Shown here: piece after piece, positions 58,007 to 64,000 of the stretch | Layout: each line of letters starts with the position of its first letter | Numbering within the stretch: the stretch's first letter is position 1 | Source of the DNA: Actinopolyspora lacussalsi | GTDB lineage: Bacteria > Actinomycetota > Actinomycetes > Mycobacteriales > Pseudonocardiaceae | DNA: 64,000 bases | Assembly (NCBI GenBank): GCA_030803735.1 | Contig: JAURUC010000001.1 | Location: 4,402,001-4,466,000 of the forward strand | Reading direction: 5' to 3' | The notes under the pieces: model-generated | The model's database searches: none | Seen by the model: only the letters and a program-made list of their open reading frames with translations | Told to the model about the DNA's origin: nothing | Program-made: the position numbers and the translations under genes

Positions 58007-58555
58007 ATGGAACAACGGGAAATAGTGCGCGTGTCCAAGCGGCTCGCGCTGTATCTGCGCCATGCTCCCGAACGCATCGGTATCCGCCTGGAAGCCGACG
58101 GCTGGGTGAGTGTGGACGAGCTGCTGTCCGCGTTGGACCAGCACGGTATGCCGCTTACTCGTGATCAGCTCGCCGAGGTCGTGCTCCGCAACGACAAGTC
58201 ACGCTTCGCCTTCGATCGCACCGGCGAGTCGATCAGGGCCAACCAGGGCCACAGCGTCGTCGTCGATCTCGATCTGCCGGTGACCTCGCCCCCGGAAGTG
58301 CTGTACCACGGCACTGTCGAGCGCTTTCTGCCCTCGATCCGTGCCGACGGGCTCCTGCCGAGGAATCGCCACCACGTCCATCTTTCGGCGAGCGTCGCCG
58401 AAGCGCGTGCTGTCGGTGCGCGCAGGGGAACACCTGTCGTGCTGGAGATCGCCGCACGCGAGATGGTCGAGGCGGACCACGAGTTCCGGGTCAGTACGAA
58501 CGGGGTTTGGTTGGTGGACCGTGTCCCGCCGGGTTTCCTGCGTCGCGGTACCTGA
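58007..58555 (+). CDS. kptA: RNA 2'-phosphotransferase (KptA/Tpt1 family)
   Basis: 182 residues from ATG 58007. Blocks of the Tpt1/KptA fold: VSKRLALYLRHAPERIGIRLEADGWVSVDELL (winged-helix half with RH), RFAFDRTGESIRANQGHSVVVDLDL (R-A-x-Q-G-H-S), PEVLYHGTVERFLPSI and RNRHHVHLSASVAEA (NAD-binding half), VLEIAAREMV. In yeast the enzyme removes the splice-junction 2'-phosphate from tRNA using NAD+; bacteria lack that pathway, so the biological substrate is unclear (RNA repair or ADP-ribosyl capping have been proposed). Flanked on both sides by hairpin-repeat copies. Confidence 0.92.
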   Translation: MEQREIVRVSKRLALYLRHAPERIGIRLEADGWVSVDELLSALDQHGMPLTRDQLAEVVLRNDKSRFAFDRTGESIRANQGHSVVVDLDLPVTSPPEVLYHGTVERFLPSIRADGLLPRNRHHVHLSASVAEARAVGARRGTPVVLEIAAREMVEADHEFRVSTNGVWLVDRVPPGFLRRGT

Positions 58556-58604
58556 GCCGCTGCCACCACCATTCCGGTACACCGGGTGCTCTTTCCGCGT
58601 GCCC

Positions 58605-58629
58605 GGCGATTTCGCGAGAAATCGACGCA
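58605..58629 (+). repeat. Dispersed hairpin repeat, copy 6
   Basis: Same structure with bulge CGA; the last base of the outer arm is A instead of C. About 50 bases after kptA, before the split DinB-like gene. Confidence 0.75.
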
Positions 58630-58660
58630 CGGCGGGGCGGTTCGGCTCTACGGTGTAGTC

Positions 58661-59101
58661 ATGGGTGCACTGGACCACGAGCGCTACTGCTCGGAGATCG
58701 TCACGCAGGCCAAGCTGCTGGGCAAAGCCGTCGACGGCGCGGAACCGGACTCGACCGTGCCGAGCTGCCCGAACTGGAACCTGGAGCGGTTGATGCTGCA
58801 TCTGGGAGGTGAGTACCGCTGGGCGGAGCAGATCGTGCGCACGCGTGATCAGGTAGAGATCTGTGCCGCCCATGCCGACGGCGCCCCCGAGCCCGCGGGG
58901 CAGGATTCGGCTTCCCTCGGGACATGGTTGGTCGAGGGGGCCGAGGGCCTCGCGGATGCGCTGCGTGGCGCGGGACCGGAGGCGGAGGTCTGGAACCCGA
59001 TCGTCGGAGTACCGCGGAACGCGCTCTCGTGGGCTCGACGCATGACGCACGAGACGCTGTTGCACCGGGCCGACGCGGAGTTCACGGTCGGTGCGGGGTT
59101 C
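58661..59101 (+). pseudogene. Mycothiol-dependent maleylpyruvate isomerase-family gene, 5' part (split)
   Basis: Residues 1-147 of a DinB-like protein from ATG 58661: YCSEIVTQAKLLGKAVDG, STVPSCPNWNLERLMLHLGGEYRWAEQIV (with the metal-site His in LMLHLG), SLGTWLVEGAEGLADALR and WARRMTHETLLHRADAEFTVGAGF (second His-containing helix). The frame then enters the TnpB element. Removing 59102-60767 joins ...GAGF to TSDPELAVDALDEW... in frame, giving one 267-residue protein of normal family length. So the gene is disrupted by insertion, not decayed. Confidence 0.88.
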
Positions 59102-59132
59102 TCAACTGCTGTCGGTTTCGCGGAAAAACGTG

Positions 59133-59336
59133 TCAACGCGTGTCAGCGTGTCCGCGTGGTGGGTGGTCGTAACGCCACGCGCGGAGCTTGTCCGGGTCGT
59201 ACAGGACGGTGCGGCCGACCCTGGTCGGCTGGGGGAAGTCGTCGTAGGTGTAGGAGTTGCGGTACAGCGTCTTCACGCTGATGCCCAGTAGTTCAGCTGC
59301 TTGTGGGGCGGAGATCAGCCCATCCAAGTTAGACAT
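59133..59336 (-). CDS. Small HTH protein (excisionase/AlpA-like) of the TnpB element
   Basis: 67 residues from ATG 59336. Nearly all of it is one winged helix-turn-helix of the excisionase/MerR-like type: LISAPQAAELLGISVKTLYRNSYTYDDFPQPTRVGRTVLYDPDKLRAWRYDHP. The start codon lies inside a perfect 16-bp palindrome (59333-59348), suggesting self-regulation. It is divergent from tnpB, 53 bp apart. It could be a regulator, a recombination directionality factor, or the surviving HTH of a lost serine recombinase, but the HTH type is not that of IS607 TnpA as I know it. Confidence 0.75.
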   Translation of the reverse strand: MSNLDGLISAPQAAELLGISVKTLYRNSYTYDDFPQPTRVGRTVLYDPDKLRAWRYDHPPRGHADTR

Positions 59337-59348
59337 ACTTGAGTATGT
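59333..59348. promoter_or_regulatory. Perfect palindrome between HTH gene and tnpB
   Basis: ACATACT-TG-AGTATGT, covering the HTH gene's ATG and 42 bp before tnpB. Likely operator for the HTH protein and a control point for both divergent genes. Confidence 0.65.
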
Positions 59349-59389
59349 TAGCTTGTGGTCAAGCAAAACGCCACGAGGAGGTGACAAGC

Positions 59390-60760
59390 ATGGCCACGGT
59401 GTTGCAGGCATACCAGTTCGCGCTCGAACCCACGCCTGATCAGCGGGCCATGTTGTCGTCGCACTGCGGCGCGGCCCGGTTCGCCTACAACTGGGGCTTA
59501 GCGCAGGTCAAGGCCGTGATGGAGCAGCGCAGCGCCGAACGCAGCTACGACTTGCCCGAGGATCAGCTCACCCCCTCCATGCCGTGGTCGGCCTATTCCC
59601 TGCGCAAAGCCTGGAACACCGCCAAGCACGACGTTGCCCCCTGGTGGGGCGAGAACTCGAAAGAGGCGTACGCCTCCGGGCTGGCGAACCTCGCGACCGC
59701 GCTGGACAACTGGAACAAGTCACGGAAGGGCAAGCGCGCCGGGGGCAAGATGAGGTTCCCCCGGTTCAAGTCCAAACGTCACCGCTTGTCGTGCCGGTTC
59801 ACGACCGGTTCGTTCGGCCTGGCCGCCCGCGATCGCCGTCATGTGAAGCTGCCCCGCATCGGCACGGTGCGCACCTACGAGTCCACCCGCACACTCGCCC
59901 GGCACGTCGAGCGCGGCACCGCCCACATCCGCTCGGCCAGTGTGAGCTTTCATCGGGGCCGGTGGCACGTGTCGTTCTCCGTGGAGATCACCAAGACCGA
60001 ACCCAAGCCTGCGGGCAAGGGCGGTGCGGTCGGCGTGGATCTCGGAATCAAGTCCCTCGCCGTGCTCTCCACCGGCGAAACCATTGCCAACCCCAAGCAC
60101 CTCGAAGTAGCGCAGCGCGAACTACGCCGGTTGCAGCGCCAAGCCTCCCGCCGAAACGGCCCAGACAAGCGCCCCCGGAAGCAGCCGTCGAACCGGTGGC
60201 GCAAGACCCAAGCACGCATCGCGAAGCTGAACATCGCCATCGCGAACGCACGCCGGGATGGTCTGCACAAACTCTCGGCGCGCTTGGTCGATGAGTTCGA
60301 CGCCGTGGTGGTGGAAGACCTCAACGTGGCCGGGATGGTGCGTAACCACAAGCTTGCCCGCGTCGTCTCCGATGTCGGCATGGCTGAGCTGCGTCGCCAG
60401 CTCGACTACAAAACCACGTGGAACGGTCGCGACCTGGTGGTGGCCGACCGGTGGTATCCCAGCTCGAAGACCTGCAACGACTGTGGTGCGGTGAAAACCA
60501 AACTGCGCCTGTCCGAGCGGACATTCACCTGCGATCACTGCGGATACACCGCTGATCGTGATCTCAACGCGGCCCGCAACCTAGCGGGTCTCGCGTCCAC
60601 GGCGAGTTGCGTCGGGACGGAAAACACGCCCGCTGGAAACCCACGTAAGACCAGCCCCGCTGGCAACGGGTACCGCCACGGGAAGACCCCGCCCCAACGG
60701 GCCAGGGCCAACGCTGCGCCGCAAGGCGACAGCTCAGGAACACTTTTACACGTTTCCTGA
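59390..60760 (+). CDS. tnpB: TnpB, RNA-guided nuclease of IS200/IS605-IS607 type
   Basis: 456 residues from ATG 59390 with GAGGAGGTGA about 6 bases upstream. N-terminal helical/wedge region begins AYQFALEPTPDQRAMLSSHCGAARFAYNWGL. RuvC-I Asp in GAVGVDLGIKSLAVLS (about 222), RuvC-II Glu in FDAVVVEDLNVAGM (about 310), zinc ribbon CNDCG...CDHCG (about 363-385) and RuvC-III Asp in TADRDLNAARNLAG (about 387). All catalytic residues are present, so it should be an active nuclease guided by an RNA from the element's right end. The ~60-residue basic C-terminal tail is encoded by DNA that probably also makes that RNA. Confidence 0.93.
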   Translation: MATVLQAYQFALEPTPDQRAMLSSHCGAARFAYNWGLAQVKAVMEQRSAERSYDLPEDQLTPSMPWSAYSLRKAWNTAKHDVAPWWGENSKEAYASGLANLATALDNWNKSRKGKRAGGKMRFPRFKSKRHRLSCRFTTGSFGLAARDRRHVKLPRIGTVRTYESTRTLARHVERGTAHIRSASVSFHRGRWHVSFSVEITKTEPKPAGKGGAVGVDLGIKSLAVLSTGETIANPKHLEVAQRELRRLQRQASRRNGPDKRPRKQPSNRWRKTQARIAKLNIAIANARRDGLHKLSARLVDEFDAVVVEDLNVAGMVRNHKLARVVSDVGMAELRRQLDYKTTWNGRDLVVADRWYPSSKTCNDCGAVKTKLRLSERTFTCDHCGYTADRDLNAARNLAGLASTASCVGTENTPAGNPRKTSPAGNGYRHGKTPPQRARANAAPQGDSSGTLLHVS

Positions 60761-60767
60761 ACGGTTC
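60600..60767 (+). ncRNA. Putative guide (omega/reRNA) region at the element's right end
   Basis: In TnpB systems the guide RNA scaffold comes from the 3' end of tnpB and the right end, with the guide read from flanking DNA. Here that is about 60600-60767, GC-rich with several short inverted repeats, and the guide would begin at ACATCGGATCC of the interrupted gene. Position is by analogy, not by a recognised motif. Confidence 0.4.
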
Positions 60768-61130
60768 ACATCGGATCCGGAGCTCGCGGTGGACGCGCTG
60801 GACGAGTGGATGCTGCTGTGCGCGCTGCCGCGGTTATCGCAGGCCGATCCCGAGCTGCGGCGGCTGCTCGGTGACGGGAACACGGTGCACCTGCACGCCA
60901 CCGACGTGCCCGAGGAGCTCGCGGCGGAGTGGTTGGTCGACCTGAGCGGGGAGCCGATCACCTGGCGTCGTGCGCACGAGAAGGCGACCGTGGCGCTACG
61001 GGGGTCGCTGACGGGATTGCTGCTGGCCGCCTACCTGCGAAAGCCGTTGTCCGATCCGGACCTCGAGGTGCTCGGCGACACCGAGCTGCTGCGCGGCTGG
61101 TTGGAGCGCGTCACCGTCTGGTTCCGCTAG
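60768..61130 (+). pseudogene. Mycothiol-dependent maleylpyruvate isomerase-family gene, 3' part (split)
   Basis: Continues the protein interrupted at 59101: TSDPELAVDALDEWMLLCALPRL, then the C-terminal domain (MDMPI C-terminal type) with TVHLHATDVPEELAAEWLVDLSGEPITWRRAHEKATVALRGSLTGLLLAAYLRKPLSDPDLEVLGDTELLRGWLERVTVWF. No ribosome site or start of its own. Frame matches the 5' part after exact excision of the element. Confidence 0.87.
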
Positions 61131-61218
61131 GTTCCGCGCGGTTCGGCGGCCGTGCGGACGCGTCACCGGAGGACGGCGCCGCGCCCGCCCGGGCACGGCG
61201 CCCTCCGCGAGTGGATCG

Positions 61219-62685
61219 TCACTCCACCGAGACCACCCCGGCGTAGCGCAGCAGGTCGACGATGCCGAACTCGCTGCCCACGCCACCGATCGTGGGTTCC
61301 CAGCGCGGGAACACCGACAGGTAGGAGCTCGGATCCGCCCGCAGCAGGCCCACCAGCGTCTCGGCGACGAGACGGCCGCCGACCGGACCGAGCTGTCGTC
61401 CCCCGCGCAGCACCTCGGCTTCCTTCAGCAGGTAGTACCAGAGGTATATCGGCCCCTCGCTCCCCAGCTCCTCGTCGCTGAGCGGAATCTCCCCGATCTT
61501 GCGGGCCACGTCCTGCCCCGAGGGGAGCTGTTGCGTCTCGCTGCGCAGCAGGTTGCGCACCACGAGCGAGCGCAGCTGCGACGGCAACGCACCGTCGACC
61601 GCGCCCGGAACGGCACGGATGGGCAGATCCAGCAGCCGCGTGTTGATCGCGGCCTCGAACCGCTTGGCCTGCGTGGCGCTCGTTTCCTCGTCCGTCTGGA
61701 AGAAGTAGCGCCAGTCCACCGTGTCCTCCGGCGCCACCGGTCCGCCGTTCAGATCCGTTCTGGGAACACCGGGCGCCTCCGGATCCTCCGGAAAGATCGG
61801 TGCGAAGAAGGACTCGTTGACCCGGTAGTGCGAACGGATGGTGGCGTGGCCGAACCGGAAACCGGCCACCGCGAACTCCACCGGGATGAACGGATCACCG
61901 CTCGGGTCGAAGAACCGCGGTCCGTTCTCGGCTATGTCGTTCATCAGGTCCTCGCCGACCACCAGCGGGAGGAACTGATTGCGTACGATCCATTGGAAGT
62001 GCCAGCGCACCAACTGTTGTGCGGTGGCCAGGAGATCGTCGTAGTAATTGCTCAACGTCAGCAGTTCGGTGGTCGACCGGCCTTCCTCCGGCCGTTCGGG
62101 TGCGTTGGGAAACACTTGGCCGAAGACGTCGGTGATTTCACCGGATCGCAGTTCGTCCACGATCCGGTTGTGGAACTTAGCGAATGCCAGATGCAGCTGC
62201 GATATAATCAGATTCTCGTCGTTGCGCGGATCGCCGATCAACGCCACTCCCTCCGGAGTTCGGGCGTGATCGTGCCCCCCTTCTGCGATCGCGAGTTTGG
62301 TCTGCTGTGACTCGGCGTCGTAGAGGAGTTCGTCGACGGCCGGGCCGCCGCCGTACAGGTGGTCCAGATCGAGGCGCGGTGAGCGGAAACTGCGCAGGGC
62401 TTCGGGGTCGACCCGCTGTTCCAGGCTGCTGGTCGGATCGAACGTGATGTTGTGGTCGATGAACTGTCCGAGAAAGGTGAACCCCGAGTCGAGGACCGGG
62501 TTCTGTTGCTCGTCGGTCGTGGTTCCGGAATCCATTTTTCCACCCGGTAGGCCGAACTCCTCGGCGAGTTCCGGCCCGGTGGCCCTTCTGGGTTCGATCG
62601 TCGGAAACATTCTGCCGAATCTGCCGGTTACCGCACCGTTTCGTGCGGCCGACTGCCCCCGGTTCCGCGATCCGTGTACCGTCAT
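61219..62685 (-). CDS. Animal-type haem peroxidase
   Basis: 488 residues from ATG 62685, with GGGAG 8 bases upstream; a longer frame to 62895 is not supported. Peroxidase-cyclooxygenase superfamily: FTFLGQFIDHNITFDPTS (distal His, about 80), RNDENLIISQLHLAFAKFHNRIVDEL (about 155), RWHFQWIVRNQFLPLVVG, and proximal His in EFAVAGFRFGHATIRSHY (about 275). No signal peptide. Bacterial members oxidise halides or aromatic donors with H2O2; role unknown. Single gene; the perfect inverted repeat 62837-62857 lies upstream. Confidence 0.88.
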   Translation of the reverse strand: MTVHGSRNRGQSAARNGAVTGRFGRMFPTIEPRRATGPELAEEFGLPGGKMDSGTTTDEQQNPVLDSGFTFLGQFIDHNITFDPTSSLEQRVDPEALRSFRSPRLDLDHLYGGGPAVDELLYDAESQQTKLAIAEGGHDHARTPEGVALIGDPRNDENLIISQLHLAFAKFHNRIVDELRSGEITDVFGQVFPNAPERPEEGRSTTELLTLSNYYDDLLATAQQLVRWHFQWIVRNQFLPLVVGEDLMNDIAENGPRFFDPSGDPFIPVEFAVAGFRFGHATIRSHYRVNESFFAPIFPEDPEAPGVPRTDLNGGPVAPEDTVDWRYFFQTDEETSATQAKRFEAAINTRLLDLPIRAVPGAVDGALPSQLRSLVVRNLLRSETQQLPSGQDVARKIGEIPLSDEELGSEGPIYLWYYLLKEAEVLRGGRQLGPVGGRLVAETLVGLLRADPSSYLSVFPRWEPTIGGVGSEFGIVDLLRYAGVVSVE

Positions 62686-62992
62686 GAACAAACTCCCGCT
62701 TTGGTTTTCATGCGGCGAACATCGCAAAAGGATCGAATGTCTCTCGCCCCCCATGAACAGACCTTCGGTCGTTCCCGATGTGCCTGCGATCTTCTCCTCG
62801 CGAATCCGCGCGCGAAGAGATCCTTCCCTCCGGAGAGATCCGATTCCCAATCGGATCCGTAAACGAAAGTAGTGGATTTCACTCGACAGTGACAATCAAC
62901 TACTCGGTAAGTCACTCGAATGGAGCAGAGTTAGGATTTCGGCAGTACGGAAGGTAGCGGGGTAACCGGGTAAGCCTGCCGATCATCCCCGA
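62686..62992. other. Intergenic stretch peroxidase-ephD
   Basis: About 300 bases, AT-richer than the surroundings. No gene. It contains a perfect inverted repeat (62837-62857). Confidence 0.45.
62837..62857. promoter_or_regulatory. Perfect inverted repeat upstream of peroxidase
   Basis: GATCCGATT-CCC-AATCGGATC, 9-bp arms, about 150 bp upstream of the peroxidase ATG. Candidate operator; it could also end the ephD transcript. Confidence 0.5.
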
Positions 62993-64000
62993 TCAGCCCC
63001 GGGCACGTGTCACCGTTCGCAACAGGCCGGGCGTCAACCGCGAGAGCAGCAGGCCCGCCCTGGCCTCCGGCGTGACCGGTGCGACGGCTCGGTCGCGGCG
63101 AACCGCCCGCAGGATCTCCGCCGCGGCGCTCTCAGAGGTGAAGGCGCGACGACGATAGAGGCGCCCCGCTCGTTCCCGCTTGCGCCGTTGCTGTTCGGGA
63201 GAGCTGCCCACGAAGGTCGTCGTGTCGGTTATGCCGGAGCTGACCACTCCCGGGCACACCGCGGTGACCCCGATGCCGTGCGCGGACAGCTCACCCCGCA
63301 GTCGTTCGGAGAGGGCGAGTACCGCGGCCTTGGAGCTCGCGTAGGCGGGCAACCCCGGTACGGGCAGATAGGCCGCCGCCGAGGCCACGTTGACGATCCG
63401 GCCGCCCTCGCCGCGCTCGATCAGCTGTTCGGCGAACGCCCGGCAACCGTGGATCACGCCCCACAGGTTCACGTCCAGGACCCGTTGCCAGTCGGCCTCC
63501 GTGGTGTCCATGAAGGAACCGGACATGCCGATCCCGGCGTTGTTGATCACTATGTCGGCTACGCCGTGCTCCTCCCGTACCCGTTCGGCCAGCTCCCGCA
63601 CCGAGGAGCCCGTCGCCACGTCCACGCCGTATCCCGCGGCCACGGCCCCCTGCTCGCGCAGTCGCGCCGCGGTCAGCCGCGCCGCGGCTTCGTCCACATC
63701 GGCCGCCACGATCTCGGCGCCCTCCGCCGCGAAGGCGTGCGCGGTGGCACGACCTATTCCGCTTCCCGCCCCGGTGACCACGACGAGCCGGTCCGCGAAA
63801 CCCCGCCGATCGACGCCGGTTCGGGCTCTGCGCAGTTCCCGGGACTGTTCCCCGCCTTCCAGGTGCCGGACGAACTCCTCGGTAGCGTGGGCGATCCGTT
63901 CCGGGGAGCTGCGGGGCAGCCAGTGCCCGCCCCGCAGGTGCCGCACCCGCAGGTCCTCGACCCAGCGGTCGATCTCGGTCTGCATGGGGGTTCCGACGAA
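62993..64000 (-). CDS. ephD: EphD-like fusion: alpha/beta hydrolase end plus short-chain dehydrogenase (partial)
   Basis: The gene enters from the right edge; frame is open to 64000. The first ~50 visible residues (RVRHLRGGHWLPRSSPERIAHATEEFVRHLEG) are the last helices of an alpha/beta hydrolase, with the His of its catalytic triad in GGHWLP. Then an SDR domain: VVVTGAGSGIGRATA (NAD(P) loop), VINNAGIGMSGSF, IVNVASAAAYLPVPGLPAYASSKAAVLAL (Ser, Tyr, Lys triad). This domain pair matches mycobacterial EphD (Rv2214c), linked to mycolic acid/epoxide metabolism. The N-terminal hydrolase is outside the window. Confidence 0.85.
   Translation of the reverse strand, partial: FVGTPMQTEIDRWVEDLRVRHLRGGHWLPRSSPERIAHATEEFVRHLEGGEQSRELRRARTGVDRRGFADRLVVVTGAGSGIGRATAHAFAAEGAEIVAADVDEAAARLTAARLREQGAVAAGYGVDVATGSSVRELAERVREEHGVADIVINNAGIGMSGSFMDTTEADWQRVLDVNLWGVIHGCRAFAEQLIERGEGGRIVNVASAAAYLPVPGLPAYASSKAAVLALSERLRGELSAHGIGVTAVCPGVVSSGITDTTTFVGSSPEQQRRKRERAGRLYRRRAFTSESAAAEILRAVRRDRAVAPVTPEARAGLLLSRLTPGLLRTVTRARG

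Larger units (their letters stand above)
59102..60767 (+). mobile_element. TnpB element inserted in the maleylpyruvate isomerase-family gene
   Basis: 1,666 bp. The pentamer GGTTC occurs at both junctions (59097-59101 and 60763-60767), so exact ends are ambiguous by up to five bases, and there is no longer target duplication. Contents: a small HTH gene on the minus strand and a full TnpB gene on the plus strand; no transposase (Y1 TnpA or serine recombinase). Imperfect inverted repeats lie near the ends, GGAAAAACGTGT at 59122-59133 and the complement of GGAAACGTGT at 60748-60757. Three CGTGTC direct repeats follow at the left end. Overall closest to IS607/IS1341-type elements. Confidence 0.85.

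Overview
The window is about 64 kb of high-GC DNA from an actinomycete. Evidence: GTG and TTG starts are common, several promoters look leaderless, there is a mycothiol-type DinB enzyme and an F420-type oxidoreductase, and one block is collinear with Mycobacterium tuberculosis Rv0981-Rv0996 (mprA, mprB, pepD, moaB-like, ruc, 5-FTHF cyclo-ligase, galU, glp, rimJ, glpR). Gene content suggests a Pseudonocardiales- or Actinopolyspora-like organism. The species cannot be fixed from this sequence alone.

Layout. 1-3.5 kb: end of a formate/nitrite channel gene, a VapBC toxin-antitoxin pair, a membrane protein and two small conserved proteins. 3.7-11.5 kb: a CPA2 antiporter fused to TrkA-N and a UBP-type zinc finger, two overlapping IucA/IucC siderophore synthetases, and a GT-C type membrane glycosyltransferase. 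12-18.3 kb: an efflux/resistance zone with two TetR regulators, an ABC-2-like membrane protein with a carboxypeptidase-regulatory tail, and a tight cassette tetR-drrA-drrB-macrolide-type glycosyltransferase. Both zones have recognisable palindromic operators. 18.4-27.4 kb: Tat-exported GH64 glucanase, PLP amino-acid decarboxylase, DUF1203 protein, a hydroxycinnamate (ferulate) operon ech-fcs with a MarR regulator and two matching operators, a PPOX protein and a VOC protein. 27.5-30.4 kb: a small island bounded by a 69-bp direct repeat, one copy of which covers the 3' half of tRNA-Arg(CCT); inside are a lipoprotein and a broken transposase. 30.6-36.5 kb: a STAND NTPase with TPRs, a GT-B-like protein carrying a 7-bp tandem repeat inside its reading frame, a TPR-GGDEF diguanylate cyclase and bluB.

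36.7-50.5 kb is the mprAB-to-glpR block. It is interrupted by deoR-galT and carries MprA-box-like repeats before mprA and pepD, and a CIRCE element before ruc. The Glp/GlpR pair here belongs to cell division rather than molybdenum metabolism. 50.6 kb holds tRNA-Ala(CGC) with a strong terminator downstream. 51-56 kb contains a DUF1330 protein, a frame-broken acyltransferase, and a translationally coupled operon vanX-alr-ddl. 56.3-64 kb has a catalase, KptA, a mycothiol-type DinB enzyme cleanly split by a 1,666-bp TnpB element, an animal-type haem peroxidase, and the end of an EphD-like hydrolase-SDR fusion.

Across the window a 25-bp hairpin with a GCGA (GNRA) loop recurs six times, always between genes and always in the same orientation. 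The main candidates for something little described are this hairpin family, the heptamer repeat that could switch a glycosyltransferase-like gene on and off, the TnpB element paired with a small excisionase-like HTH gene, and the vanX-alr-ddl operon.
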